A stretch of 64,000 bases of DNA from Tepidimicrobium xylanilyticum (GTDB lineage: Bacteria; Bacillota; Clostridia; Tissierellales; Tepidimicrobiaceae). Numbering within the stretch: the stretch's first letter is position 1; each line of letters starts with the position of its first letter. The stretch spans positions 251,774-315,773 of the forward strand of contig NZ_FNNG01000001.1 in assembly GCF_900106765.1 (NCBI RefSeq). The letters are read 5' to 3'. Under the pieces are notes generated by a model. It did no database searches. It saw only the letters and a program-made list of their open reading frames with translations, and had not been told where the DNA came from. Shown here one piece after another: positions 46,559 through 56,859 of this stretch. The position numbers and the translations under genes were made by a program.

Positions 46559-47617
46559 TTATACCTTTATTATTTTACCTCCCGAAGCCTTTTTTAATCT
46601 ATTCATAATGGCTGTTCCAATGTGAAATGATTCAACACCTTCTGCTAAAATTATATCTACCTTTCTCTCATCAAAACGTCTAATAACATTAAATAAATTT
46701 TGGCCAATAGTCCCCAAATTCTTTCTGCTACCTACAGACATGATGACTCCTCTTTCATATTCATGTTCAGTTTCATCAGTTGCCATAATTCCTACAGTTT
46801 TACCTTCTTCAATAAGTTGACCTGCCCTCTCCTTAATAGCTTTCACTATATCCTCCACTTGGCCTACAAAGACGAACATATCGGCTTTAGGTGCATAATG
46901 TCTATATTTTTGTCCTGGGGATTTAGGTACTAATTTATTATCATCTTTAATCATAGCTGCATCCAGTTCTACATCTGGCAGTATTTCCTTCAAATCCTCC
47001 AAAGTTATTCCACCAGGCCTAAGTATTATAGGCGTTTCAACCGTTAAATCCAATACAGTAGACTCAAGACCTACCCCAGTAGTACCTCCATCCATTATCA
47101 TGTGGATTTTCCCATACAAGTCCTCAATAACATGTTCTGCACTAGTAGGGCTGGGTTTACCTGAAGTGTTGGCAGAAGGTGCAGCAATTGGCACGCCACT
47201 TGATTTTATTAGCTCAATAGCTATGGGATGATTGGGCATCCTAATTGCCACCGTATCAAGACCAGCAGTTATTATCATTGGAACCAAAGTACTCTTTTTA
47301 AACAGTAAAGTTAAAGGCCCTGGCCAAAACTCCTTCATCAAGATTTCTGCTTCTTTAGATATTTCCTTTACCAAAGGTTTTACTTCTTCTAAAGAAGAAA
47401 CGTGGAGAATTAATGGATTATCCTGTGGCCTTCCCTTGGCAATAAATATTTCCTCCACCGCTGCTTCATCAAGACCATTTGCCCCTAGTCCATAAACGGT
47501 TTCAGTTGGAAAAGCCACCAATTTCCCTGCTCTTATGAATTTAGCCCCTTCCTCTATTAACTCCTTTTCTGGATTTATTCCATTTATCTTTACTATTCTT
47601 GTGTTAATTTTCCCCAT
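46559..47617 (-). CDS. L-threonylcarbamoyladenylate synthase (Sua5, long form)
   Basis: Makes threonylcarbamoyl-AMP for t6A tRNA modification. 352 residues. The YrdC-like core (GKLVAFPTETVYGLGANGLD, KGRPQDNPLILHV, GVPIAAPSANTSGKPSPTSAEHV, DLTVETPIILRPGGIT) is followed by PGQKYRHYAPKA and a C-terminal Sua5 domain. Homologue of Bacillus ywlC. Twelve bases upstream of ywlE. Confidence 0.95.
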   Translation of the reverse strand: MGKINTRIVKINGINPEKELIEEGAKFIRAGKLVAFPTETVYGLGANGLDEAAVEEIFIAKGRPQDNPLILHVSSLEEVKPLVKEISKEAEILMKEFWPGPLTLLFKKSTLVPMIITAGLDTVAIRMPNHPIAIELIKSSGVPIAAPSANTSGKPSPTSAEHVIEDLYGKIHMIMDGGTTGVGLESTVLDLTVETPIILRPGGITLEDLKEILPDVELDAAMIKDDNKLVPKSPGQKYRHYAPKADMFVFVGQVEDIVKAIKERAGQLIEEGKTVGIMATDETEHEYERGVIMSVGSRKNLGTIGQNLFNVIRRFDERKVDIILAEGVESFHIGTAIMNRLKKASGGKIIKV

Positions 47618-47859
47618 AATGTCCCTTCTTTTCTTCTTTTCTCAAATTCTATTATACATTATTATGTCCATATTTGAATAATTTTCTTTAATTTCATATT
47701 GGCAATATTCCTATAATCCTCATCTAATTTCTTCTTGTAAGCTTCAAATATAAGCTGAATTTATTGAAACCTGTTATCAATAAAGATTCCTAATTGGAAG
47801 CCTTTTATTTTTAATGTTACACTTATATGGGAATTTAATATAGCGAAGGAGAGATAAAT

Positions 47860-49020
47860 ATGAGACCTAAAATAATGGAAGAAGTAGAAGCCCTAAGAGG
47901 TGTAAATTCGGTTAAGATCAAGGAAGCCCATGAAGCTGGAAAAAAAGTAGTGGGAATGTACTGTGTGTTCTCACCTCAGGAAATAGCTTTAGCGGCTGAT
48001 GCCATTTCAGTTACTTTATGCGGAACTACTCAGGATCCAATTGAAGAAGCAGAAAAACACCTTCCACGAAACCTATGTCCCCTCATTAAATCCAGTTATG
48101 GATTCGCAATCACCGATAAATGTCCTTATTTCTATTTTTCCGATGTGTTGTTAGCAGAAACCACTTGCGATGGCAAGAAAAAAATGTATGAATTGATGAG
48201 TAAAATAAAGCCTATGCATGTGATGAACCTCCCTCAAACTGCTGAAGGGGAAGAAACATTAGAGCTTTGGAAAAATGAAATTATCAAATTCAAAAACTTT
48301 TTAGAAAAACAATTTGATGTAGAGATTACAGAAGAAAAGCTTAAAAGTGCTATTAAGCTAATGAACAGAGAAAGGGACGCTATGAAAAGGCTTCATAAGC
48401 TAAATGCACATAAACCTGCACCATTATCTGGAATGGACATGATGTTAGCTCAATGGTTGAAAGGGTTTAATGTGGACAAGGAGGCAGGTATAGAGTTAAT
48501 TGAAAGGTTAATCGAAGAAGTAGAAGAAAGAATTAAGGAAGGAAAATTTGCCTTCGATGAAAATGCTCCTAGAATCCTATTAACTGGTTGCCCAGTAGGC
48601 AGCGGTTCAGAAAAAATAATAAGGATTTTAGAGGAATCAGGAGCTTCTGTAGTAGCATTAGAAAATTGTACTGGTTATAAAGGCCTTGATGTAATGGTAG
48701 ACGAAGAAAAGGATCCAATTACTGCATTAGCAGAAAAATATCTTTCAACTCCATGTTCCTGTATGACTCCTAATAATAGAAGATTAGACCTAATTAAACG
48801 ATTAGTAGAAGAATACTCCGTTGATGGAGTAGTAGATTTAACATGGCAAGCTTGCCATACTTACAATATTGAATCCTATTTCGTAAAGAATTTCGTTAAA
48901 GACGAATTAAATCTACCATTCTTACAAGTAGAAACCGATTATTCCGATTCCGATATCGGCCAAATTAAGGTTAGAGTAGAAGCATTTTTAGAAACTATAA
49001 ACACTAAAGCCAACGCTTAA
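47860..49020 (+). CDS. Double-cubane-cluster anaerobic reductase (2-hydroxyacyl-CoA dehydratase D-like)
   Basis: 386 residues of the HgdB/BcrC-like superfamily. Conserved Cys residues lie in MYCVFSP, VTLCGTTQ, NLCPLIKSSYG, DKCPYFYFSD, ETTCDGKKKMYE, TPCSCMTPNNRR and WQACHTYN, enough for a large iron-sulphur cluster. The stand-alone single-subunit form paired with an activase matches the double-cubane-cluster protein class (YjiM-like), which performs ATP-driven low-potential electron transfer. Physiological substrate unknown. GAAGGAGAG precedes the ATG. Confidence 0.88.
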   Translation: MRPKIMEEVEALRGVNSVKIKEAHEAGKKVVGMYCVFSPQEIALAADAISVTLCGTTQDPIEEAEKHLPRNLCPLIKSSYGFAITDKCPYFYFSDVLLAETTCDGKKKMYELMSKIKPMHVMNLPQTAEGEETLELWKNEIIKFKNFLEKQFDVEITEEKLKSAIKLMNRERDAMKRLHKLNAHKPAPLSGMDMMLAQWLKGFNVDKEAGIELIERLIEEVEERIKEGKFAFDENAPRILLTGCPVGSGSEKIIRILEESGASVVALENCTGYKGLDVMVDEEKDPITALAEKYLSTPCSCMTPNNRRLDLIKRLVEEYSVDGVVDLTWQACHTYNIESYFVKNFVKDELNLPFLQVETDYSDSDIGQIKVRVEAFLETINTKANA

Positions 49021-49042
49021 AGATTTGCAAGGATGTGATATC

Positions 49043-49801
49043 TTGATTAGTATTGGTATAGATGTAGGTTCTGTTGCAGCAAAGATAGCTGCCTTCGATG
49101 GAGAAAAGATAATAGCTACAGGAATCTTACCTACTGGCTGGAGTCCAAAAGGAGTAGGAGAACAGCTTCTAAAGGATATTTTAAAAAAGATTAACATCCC
49201 CAGGAGCCAAGTTAAATCCATAGTAGGTACAGGCTATGGAAGGGTTTCTTTACCCTTTGTAGATAAGAAGGTAACGGAGATTACCTGTCATGGAAAAGGA
49301 GCTTATTTTATAAACCCAAGAATTAGAACTGTAATAGATATTGGAGGACAGGATAGCAAGGTAATTAAACTGGACGATACGGGTATGGTTGTAGATTTTT
49401 TGATGAATGACAAATGTGCTGCAGGTACGGGACGATTTCTTCAGGTAATGGCTAACGCCTTACAAATTGACATTAGTGAATTATCCACACTAGCATCAAA
49501 GGCAGAACCAGTCAATATTAGCTCCATGTGTACCGTTTTTGCAGAATCAGAAGTAGTAAGCCTTATTGCAGAGGGAACCCCTAAGGAAAAGATTGCAGCA
49601 GGCCTTCTTCAATCGGTTTGCAATAAAACCTACTCCTTAGTTAGCAAAATGGATATTGAGGAAAAGGTATTTTTCTCTGGTGGAGTTTCTAAGAGCAATA
49701 AATTAAAGGAGCTATTGGAAGAAAAATTAGGAGTAGAGATAATATCTACGGAAGAATCCCAATTTTTAGGGGCCATAGGAGCTGCGATTATAGGGTTTTA
49801 A
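49043..49801 (+). CDS. ATP-dependent activase for the double-cubane reductase
   Basis: 252 residues of the BcrA/BadF/HgdC family, ASKHA fold. SIGIDVGSVAAKIAAFDGEKI, DIGGQDSKVIKL, NDKCAAGTGRFL and the second Cys MCTVFAESEVVSL (two Cys per monomer for an intersubunit [4Fe-4S]). GGVSKSNKLKELL completes the nucleotide site. TTG at 49043 follows AAGGATGTG; the upstream TTG at 49025 is less likely. Injects electrons into its partner using ATP. Confidence 0.9.
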   Translation: MISIGIDVGSVAAKIAAFDGEKIIATGILPTGWSPKGVGEQLLKDILKKINIPRSQVKSIVGTGYGRVSLPFVDKKVTEITCHGKGAYFINPRIRTVIDIGGQDSKVIKLDDTGMVVDFLMNDKCAAGTGRFLQVMANALQIDISELSTLASKAEPVNISSMCTVFAESEVVSLIAEGTPKEKIAAGLLQSVCNKTYSLVSKMDIEEKVFFSGGVSKSNKLKELLEEKLGVEIISTEESQFLGAIGAAIIGF

Positions 49802-49830
49802 TAGGAACAAACAAAGTATAGTAAATATTA

Positions 49831-49867
49831 AAAATTAAGCGGGAAACAAATTCCTGCTTAATTTTTA
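49831..49867. terminator. Bidirectional terminator between activase and restriction gene
   Basis: AAAATTAAGC... pairs with ...GCTTAATTTT around a short loop, with T/A runs on both sides. It serves converging transcripts. Confidence 0.85.
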
Positions 49868-50907
49868 TTTTACTACTTCCTTTAAAGCGTAATATCTTTC
49901 CCAGTTATATTTTTCCTTTTTAAATACCTGCTGATTATAAATTCTGATTAGACTACTGTTGCCTTTTATCTCTTCCTTAATCATTTGGTCCTTATTCAAT
50001 AATTCTAACTCTCGGAATAAATTCCATCTTTCTAGATACTGCCTATACTTAGCTAAATGTCTCTTTGATTTATCGTTAATAAAATTATAAATATCTAAAA
50101 AATCAGGAGTTGCAATCCTATTTATTATATCTATTACTTTCTCCATTGTATTACTGATTCCAGATAACAGATTCCACAATTCATCTCCAAGTAAAATTTC
50201 TTTTTCATCAAAATATTTCCTACAGTTGATAATCGAATCCATGAATCTATCCTTATCTTTTTCAAAAGGCTCTTCAGCTGTTGGATCAAAGGGAAAACCC
50301 ATGTAGAAGCTAATCCTTTTACCGGGGAAACTTTCGAATAAGGCAGTCTTTCCTTCTAGTATTTTTCTCTTTTCTTCTGACATTTGTCCAGAGTTAGGCT
50401 TTACAGATTTCAATTCTATGGCAACTATGCTATCCTCATCTTCAATAAAAACATCACAAGAAAAGTCTATGGCATTTTCCCTTTCTGATGAATCCCTAAC
50501 CATTAGAATTTTATTCTCCTCTTTTACATTGGGCGTTCTAGTGGAATTGCTTAACTCAGTCATAATGTTATTAATATTAGCCTTTTGGACTTTTGAAATT
50601 TGCAAATTGCCTAACTTCTTAGATGTATATTCCCTTTTTCCCCGTCTGCTAGTATATGGGCAGCCCCTTCAAAAAAGGTTTGTCCTAATGTGGTATTTAG
50701 TCCGTGTAGCCAACTGCTAAGACTTATGAAAAATGGTATATCTACTACCTTGCCTTGAAACTTATCAGAAAAAGCTTGCAAAAAAGCCTCATGAAAGGGT
50801 GCGTTTCTATTATTCATTGAATCACCGGGGAAATTTTCAAATCGTTTAAATAGTACATTTATCACTAAATGAGATAGTTTTTCTAATTTATCCTTTGAAA
50901 TCTCCAT
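49865..50907 (-). pseudogene. Frameshifted type II restriction endonuclease (TdeIII-like)
   Basis: Two frames, 50907-50611 and 50605-49865, are parts of one protein of ~347 residues. A missing base in the run GGGGAAAAAGGG (~50640) breaks it: one extra A would restore GEKREYTSKKLGNLQISK. The N-part has NAPFHEAFLQAF and LGQTFFEGAAHIL. The C-part has a PD-(D/E)xK-like core (DFSCDVFI ... VAIELKSVKP). Family name TdeIII is by recall and tentative. It overlaps the methyltransferase by 20 bases. Confidence 0.7.
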
Positions 50908-52501
50908 ATGTGCTACCCCTTTTCATATGGAATATGATCTCTGAATAGGCCCTTTTATCTCTTTCCGTACGATTCAGTACCGGCCTTTTAAATTGATTTA
51001 CTATTTTCAATCCTGATCTCTTGGCTATTTCAGGATATAGATTATACCTATCATTAGCTACTAAAAATATGTCAAAATCATCTACTAAATACTTCTTACA
51101 GTTAATTAGAACTTTTGAAATTTCCCTTACATATTCTTTCCTAGCTTCCAATCCCTACCCCTTATAAAGAGGACCTATTTCCAAATCATCTCTTCTATTA
51201 AAACCAAATAGTTCATAGGCATAAGCGTGTTGTTCATGATAATCAATTAATCCTACATAAGGGGGACTGGTAAAAATGCCATTTATTTTGTTTTTTACCA
51301 GTAGCTCATAAAACTCTTTATTCTCTTTCTCTATTTCAGCAAAAATATCTATACTCCTAGAATCACCAGTTAAACATATTTGATAGGAATTGGTTCTTAT
51401 GTTGTGGAATTCCTCTAATCTGTTAACTGCATCCTCACTATACCTACAAAACCAGTTAGTTAGAGTAAATAAGGGTTTACAGATTTTCCCGTGCTTGTGG
51501 CAATAGTAGGGGGTTAATACGGGTTCCTTCAATGTTGCCAAATCAGAATGAGTAGTTGCTCTACAGGAGCGCATAGTCCTACTAAGAATAAGCCCTAATA
51601 TCCTTCTAGTTCCTAAATCTTCAATTTCATTAATCAAACTAAAGGCTAAATCTATTTCTTCCCTTATATTTTTGATATACCATTTATCCAAAAAAGTTTG
51701 AGCTTTGTCCTGTTTTAGTTCAATATCATATTTATGAATTAAATCCTCATAAACAGATAAAAACACTTCTTCTTTTTCCCTTCCATATTTTTTTGCATCT
51801 ATTTCCTTATTTCTGACTTTACGCTTGAATTCAGGAGATGGGAAATATTCACTATTAAACTCCGATAACCTTGTGGATAGTTCTTCTTCGAACTCCAGTA
51901 TTTTTAACGCAGTAGCCCTTTGAGACAACATTTTTAATATCCTGTCTGACTCTCTTTTTATCCTTTGCAAATCATACTTTCCTATTTTAGCATTGCTTAT
52001 AAAGGCATTAAATTCTGATACATCTACTCCTATGGCATGAATCCCCAACTCATTGGCCTGAACTAATGTAGTTCCACTGCCGCAAAACGGGTCAAGTACA
52101 ATATCCCCTTTTCTAAAGTAAACCTCCTTCTTATAATCATCTATATGGTCATCTAAGAAATACTCCACTAATTGGGGTATAAATTTCCCCTTATAGGGAT
52201 GTAATCTGTGGACATGTTTGGTTGTATCTGATTCCTTCAAATTATCAAAGGATAGCTCCCAATTCAAGTCATATCCCAATTGTTTTTTCCAGTTTATTTC
52301 CCTTTTTCCTAAGTAGGAATCATAGTATTTAATTAAATCGCCCTTTAAAACGCGAGTATTGCCATTATCATCTATCTTTCTTATCCTTCCATATTGTATC
52401 AAATAGGATATATTGGAGGCTGTAACTTCCCTATTTAAATAAGAGCTGGCCCATTGGCTAGCTTCTTGTATTGTCATCAATTCATCTTGACTAACACTCA
52501 T
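50888..52501 (-). pseudogene. DNA methyltransferase interrupted by an in-frame TAG
   Basis: ATG at 52501 after GGGAGGAT. An N-terminal helix-turn-helix (MTIQEASQWASSYLNREVTASNI) precedes SAM motif I DPFCGSGTT (~residue 140) and, after a long insert, motif IV TSPPYVG (~410). The frame ends PLYKG-stop at 51157-51155 but continues without shift as GLEARKEYVREI through IIFHMKRG to 50888. Those C-terminal ~87 residues look native, so TAG probably replaces a sense codon such as CAG. Partner of the adjacent restriction gene. Confidence 0.8.
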
Positions 52502-52609
52502 TAACATATCCTCCCTTGTACTTGAATATGTAATTATCACAATACAGCTTAACATATTTCATGAAAATAATCAATACATCTGTTCTTATACAAAATCCTG
52601 TTCTATTAT

Positions 52610-52644
52610 CTCACCCTTTGAATATGATATATAGAAAGGGTGAG
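52610..52644 (+). promoter_or_regulatory. 10-bp inverted repeat whose 3' arm is the ZIP gene ribosome binding site
   Basis: CTCACCCTTT (52610-52619) and AAAGGGTGAG (52635-52644) are perfect complements with a 15 base loop. The right arm is the ribosome binding site, three bases before the ATG. TATGAT at 52623-52628 in the loop is a possible -10, but no good -35 is visible. Confidence 0.6.
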
Positions 52645-52647
52645 AAT

Positions 52648-53358
52648 ATGTTGGATTTATGGATCATAACCGCATATGGTTTTTTTGTTGGAGTAATTGG
52701 AACTGGACTTGGTGGCTTAGCTTCCTTGTTTATTTGGAATACTGATAGGGTATTATCTTTCCTTTTAGGCCTAACTGGCGGATTTATGCTTTTTATAGTT
52801 ACTTTCCATCTACTACCTGAATCCTTTATTCTTGGAGGTTATTATCCTTCCATTATAGGCATTGTATGTGGAATACTGCTAGTCATATATGTAGAAAGCA
52901 ATATTAGTCTTAAATCAGATAACCCCTTTTTTAAAAGTAGCTTATTACTAGGAATTAGCATAGCGGTACATAATTTTCCAGAAGGTTTAGCCTTAGGCTC
53001 AAGCTTTTTAGTCCAATCAGATTTGGGACCTCTTCTTTCCTTAGCCATGTTACTACATAATATCCCAGAAGGTTTGGCTATGGCATTACCCCTAAAAGTT
53101 GGTAAAAAATCTCCATTAAGGATAGTACTCTACACCCTCTTAATAGGAATTCCTACAGGTATTGGAGCCTTTTTAGGAGCTTATATAGGCATGATTTCGA
53201 ATATGTTTATCTCCTTATGTTTAGCTTTTGCAGGAGGAACCATGTTATATATAATCACCGATGAAATAATCCCCAATGCTAAAACCCTCCACACAGGGAG
53301 GGCTTCATCAATCGGTATGGTACTAGGATTTATAATTGGGATACTGTTATACTATTAG
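52648..53358 (+). CDS. ZIP family metal transporter
   Basis: Divalent metal permease, probably zinc. 236 residues and eight predicted helices. Metal-binding motifs HNFPEGLALG and HNIPEGLAMA (helices IV and V) are intact. ATG at 52648 (MLDLWIITAYGFFVGVIG) sits after AAAGGGTGAG; the frame is open from 52561 without support. Divergent from the methyltransferase and convergent with ggt, two bases apart. Confidence 0.93.
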   Translation: MLDLWIITAYGFFVGVIGTGLGGLASLFIWNTDRVLSFLLGLTGGFMLFIVTFHLLPESFILGGYYPSIIGIVCGILLVIYVESNISLKSDNPFFKSSLLLGISIAVHNFPEGLALGSSFLVQSDLGPLLSLAMLLHNIPEGLAMALPLKVGKKSPLRIVLYTLLIGIPTGIGAFLGAYIGMISNMFISLCLAFAGGTMLYIITDEIIPNAKTLHTGRASSIGMVLGFIIGILLYY

Positions 53359-53359
53359 T

Positions 53360-54979
53360 TTACCAGACTGCCACATATCCATCAGTCCGAGGCTCACAGG
53401 CACCACATAGAATCCCATTATCATCTCTCCAGATGATCTCTCCTCTACCAAAATCGGTGCTATCTGCTTTAACCACAATATCATGTCCAGCCCTTTTCAG
53501 TTGTAATGCCAGATTGTTGTCAAAGGACTGCTCTATTTCTATGGTCTTATCTCCAATCCACTGCCATCTAGGTCTGTCTAAGGCATCTTGTGGGTTCAGT
53601 CTATACTCTATGGTATTTATCAAGACCTGTAAGTGCCCTTGTGGCTGCATGAATCCTCCCATTACTCCAAAGGGGCCTACAGGCTTACCATCCTTCATTA
53701 AAAATCCTGGAATTATAGTGTGGTAGGATTTTTTGCCTCCTTCTAAGCAATTGGCTGATTCTGGGTCTAAACTAAAATTACATCCCCTATTATGCATTGC
53801 AATACCTGTTCCCGGGATGACTATTCCTGAGCCAAACCCCATATAATTGCTCTGTATATATGAAACCATATTGCCATATTGGTCAGCTGTAGCTAAATAA
53901 ACTGTACCACTTTGGGATGGTTTTCCTGCTTCAGGCACTATGGCCATATCCTTAATCAGTTTAGCCCTGTTCTTAGCATAATCCATAGATAAAAGTTCTT
54001 CTATAGTAATCTCCATTGTTCTAGGGTCAGCTACATATTTTTTCACATCTGTAAAGGCCAATTTAAGTGCTTCTATCTGATAGTGGGTGCTATGGAAAGA
54101 GTTCATATCTCCTAATTCTAATTCTTTCAAAATATTTAATGCCATAAGTACAGTAATTCCATGACCGTTTGGAGGTATTTCATAGATATCATAACCTTTA
54201 TAGCTGGTGGATATTGGCTCTACCCATTCTGGATGGTATTCCTCTAAATCTGATAACTCTAAAAACCCATCGTGAACCTTAAAGAAGTTAGCAATCTTTT
54301 CTGCTAAATCTCCTCTATAAAAACTTTCTGATAGAGTATCCCCTATTTCTTCCAATGTATTCCCATGATCCTCTAAACGAAGTAAATCGCCTGCTTTTAA
54401 ACATCTTCCCTCTGGTGCAAAGGTGTCAAACCAGCCTTGGATGGACTTATCCTTCTTTAAAGCTTCAGAATATTTGCGGTAAGCACTTCCCCAAACGCTG
54501 CCTACACCGGGTTGGATTATAAAGCCTTCTTTTGCATAGGAGATGGCTGGCTCTAATAATTCCTTAAATTTCAAAGAAGAACCGAATTTCTTCCACAATT
54601 CAGCCCAAGCAGCAGGAGCTCCTGGAACATTTACTGGTACTACTCCCGTTGTTGGTACTTCATTTAATCCTCTTTCCTTTAAAACATTAATACTTATCTT
54701 CTTAGGGGAAGGTCCACTGGCATTTAGTCCATGTAGTTTCCCATTAGCCCAAACTATTGCAAAAGCATCTCCACCAATCCCATTGGCAGTTGGCTCTACT
54801 ACCGTTAAGGCTGCTGCTGTTGCTATGGCCGCATCAATGGCATTACCACCCTTTTTTAAAATCTCCAATCCAGCATTGGCTGCCAATGGATTTCCTGTGA
54901 CCACCATACCCTTTTTACCATATATTACATTTCGTCTAGAAGGATAGTGGTAGATTAGCGGGTCAAATTCAAATTTCAT
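53360..54979 (-). CDS. ggt: Gamma-glutamyltransferase family protein (YwrD-like)
   Basis: 539 residues of the Ntn-hydrolase Ggt family, which self-cleaves at a Thr. GGNAIDAAIATAAALTVVEPTANGIGGDAFAI, then SGTVYLATADQYGNMVSYIQSNY (catalytic Thr is probably the one in SGTVYL or LATAD), and GMAMHNRGCNFSLDP are conserved. No signal peptide is visible, so it looks cytoplasmic. Monocistronic, with AAAGGAGG before the ATG. Confidence 0.92.
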   Translation of the reverse strand: MKFEFDPLIYHYPSRRNVIYGKKGMVVTGNPLAANAGLEILKKGGNAIDAAIATAAALTVVEPTANGIGGDAFAIVWANGKLHGLNASGPSPKKISINVLKERGLNEVPTTGVVPVNVPGAPAAWAELWKKFGSSLKFKELLEPAISYAKEGFIIQPGVGSVWGSAYRKYSEALKKDKSIQGWFDTFAPEGRCLKAGDLLRLEDHGNTLEEIGDTLSESFYRGDLAEKIANFFKVHDGFLELSDLEEYHPEWVEPISTSYKGYDIYEIPPNGHGITVLMALNILKELELGDMNSFHSTHYQIEALKLAFTDVKKYVADPRTMEITIEELLSMDYAKNRAKLIKDMAIVPEAGKPSQSGTVYLATADQYGNMVSYIQSNYMGFGSGIVIPGTGIAMHNRGCNFSLDPESANCLEGGKKSYHTIIPGFLMKDGKPVGPFGVMGGFMQPQGHLQVLINTIEYRLNPQDALDRPRWQWIGDKTIEIEQSFDNNLALQLKRAGHDIVVKADSTDFGRGEIIWRDDNGILCGACEPRTDGYVAVW

Positions 54980-55031
54980 ATATTGCTTCCTCCTTTAGTC
55001 CTATTTCCTTCTAATATATTATAACATAGAA

Positions 55032-55059
55032 AACTCGGATAGAAGATTCTATCCGAGTT
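55032..55059 (-). terminator. Terminator of prfA
   Basis: AACTCGGATAGAA, two bases, TTCTATCCGAGTT; TTTTC follows on the minus strand. It begins three bases from the prfA stop. Confidence 0.9.
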
Positions 55060-55061
55060 TA

Positions 55062-56129
55062 TTAACCGACTTGTTTTAACTTTTCTGCTTGGTCTGATGT
55101 TATTAAGCTATCTATCATTTCATCAATATCTCCATCTAAGAAGTCTTGTAACTTATAGATAGTCATATTGATTCTGTGGTCCGTAATCCTTCCTTGAGGA
55201 AAGTTATAGGTCCTAATTCTTTCTGACCTATCTCCAGTACCTACCTGGGAACGCCTTTCCTCGGCTATTTCAGCATGCTGCTCCCTCATCATTTTATCGT
55301 ATAATCTGGATTTCAAAATTTTCATAGCTTTTTCTCTGTTTTTATGCTGGGACTTTTCATCCTGACAGGATACTACCATGCCCGTTGGAATATGGGTAAT
55401 TCTGACAGCTGAATCGGTAGTATTAACACTTTGACCACCATTTCCAGAGGAACGGAATACGTCTATTCTAATATCATTAGGATTGATTTCTATATCAATA
55501 TCCTCCGCTTCTGGCAATACGGCAACGGTAGCTGTAGATGTATGAATTCTGCCACTAGATTCAGTGGTAGGCACCCTTTGAACCCTATGAACTCCCGATT
55601 CATATTTTAACCTGCTATAAGCTCCTTGACCCTTAATCATGAATATTACTTCCTTAAATCCTCCAACTCCTTGTTCATTGGTACTCATAAGTTCAGTCTT
55701 CCATCCTTTTCTTTCTGCATACATGCTATACATTCTAAACAAGTCTCCAGCAAATAATCCAGCTTCATCTCCACCAGCGCCAGCTCTTATTTCAACAATT
55801 ACATTCTTATGGTCATTAGGATCCTTTGGTAGTAGGAGAATCTTTAATTCTTCTTCTAATTGCTCAATCTTTTCTTCATATTCAGATATTTCATCTTTCA
55901 AGAATTCCTTCATCTCATCATCTATTTTTTCTTTAAGCATCTCCTTATCTTCTTCCAAAGTCCTTTTGACCTTATTATATTCCCTATATTTATTTACAAT
56001 AGGCTCTATTTCAGCATGTTCCTTCACTAACTTCTGCCATTCTTCAATATTGCTCATAACCTCAGGATCTATTATCTTCTTGCTCAACTCTTCGTATTTA
56101 TTCTCTAAAAAGGATAATTTCTCTAACAT
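55062..56129 (-). CDS. prfA: Peptide chain release factor 1
   Basis: Reads UAA and UAG. 355 residues. The GGQ loop lies in [21 protein letters not shown] and the codon-recognition tripeptide region in [17 protein letters not shown] at 56129 follows GGGAGG. Last gene after rpmE-yqhQ-prmC-chr-chr, but with its own extended -10 upstream. Confidence 0.97.
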   Translation of the reverse strand: MLEKLSFLENKYEELSKKIIDPEVMSNIEEWQKLVKEHAEIEPIVNKYREYNKVKRTLEEDKEMLKEKIDDEMKEFLKDEISEYEEKIEQLEEELKILLLPKDPNDHKNVIVEIRAGAGGDEAGLFAGDLFRMYSMYAERKGWKTELMSTNEQGVGGFKEVIFMIKGQGAYSRLKYESGVHRVQRVPTTESSGRIHTSTATVAVLPEAEDIDIEINPNDIRIDVFRSSGNGGQSVNTTDSAVRITHIPTGMVVSCQDEKSQHKNREKAMKILKSRLYDKMMREQHAEIAEERRSQVGTGDRSERIRTYNFPQGRITDHRINMTIYKLQDFLDGDIDEMIDSLITSDQAEKLKQVG

Positions 56130-56239
56130 ATTATACCTCCCTTCCAAATATCCTGTCATATAAGTCATGAATAAGTTTTCTCAATGCTGTTAAATAATCT
56201 ATTATTTGAATGAATTCCAATCTAGTTATAATCATATAT

Positions 56240-56248
56240 ATTATACCA
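56240..56248 (-). promoter_or_regulatory. Extended -10 promoter upstream of prfA
   Basis: Minus strand TGGTATAAT. No clear -35 at ideal spacing. About 110 bases before the prfA ATG. Confidence 0.6.
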
Positions 56249-56305
56249 TGACCTATATTAAAAAATCCAATCTATTGATAATCTAATATAGTCGTTTTGC
56301 AATTT

Positions 56306-56845
56306 TTATACTTCCCTATCCCTTTTTCCTTTAAAGTATAATATGGAACCAATGCCCCCTATCAATATTAAATAGATAGGACTGATGCCAAAAAAAACTA
56401 TAGCTGCCATCGAAACTAGGGATATGAGTAATTTATTATAGCCAAGTTTTGATCTTTTGGTCAACTGATATACAGCAGATGCTATTAAAGCTACTACTGC
56501 TGGCCTTATACCTAAAAATACCTTTTCTATAATAGGATTATTCCTGAACTGAGAAAAAACCGTTGCAATTAGAAGAATTATTAAAAATGATGGCAAAATA
56601 GTTCCTAAGCAGCAGGTTAAAGCCCCCTTTAACCCTTTAAGCTTATACCCAACTAATATACTTAAATTAACAGCAACGGGTCCAGGAGAACCTTGGGATA
56701 TAGCAATGGCATCCAAAAATTCTTCCTCTTCTATCCATTTTTTCTTATCAACTATTTCCCTTTGAATTATGGGAATCATTGCATAGCCTCCCCCAATGGT
56801 AAAGGCTCCAACCTTAAAAAAGGTACTAAACATATTAAAAAGCAT
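56306..56845 (-). CDS. Chromate transporter family protein (half-size, second)
   Basis: 179 residues, one ChrA domain. FFKVGAFTIGGGYAMIPIIQREIVDKKKWI and ISQGSPGPVAVNLSILVGYKLKG are family motifs. About five to six helices. Works with the adjacent half as a heterodimer. Real substrate may not be chromate. Confidence 0.92.
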   Translation of the reverse strand: MLFNMFSTFFKVGAFTIGGGYAMIPIIQREIVDKKKWIEEEEFLDAIAISQGSPGPVAVNLSILVGYKLKGLKGALTCCLGTILPSFLIILLIATVFSQFRNNPIIEKVFLGIRPAVVALIASAVYQLTKRSKLGYNKLLISLVSMAAIVFFGISPIYLILIGGIGSILYFKGKRDREV

Positions 56846-56859
56846 TTATTCCACCTGCC

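Noticed and set aside
51155-51157. TAG as pyrrolysine or programmed read-through in the methyltransferase
   Set aside because: No pyrrolysine context is visible, the neighbouring nuclease gene is also broken, and a simple nonsense mutation explains it. It cannot be excluded without sequencing and proteomics.
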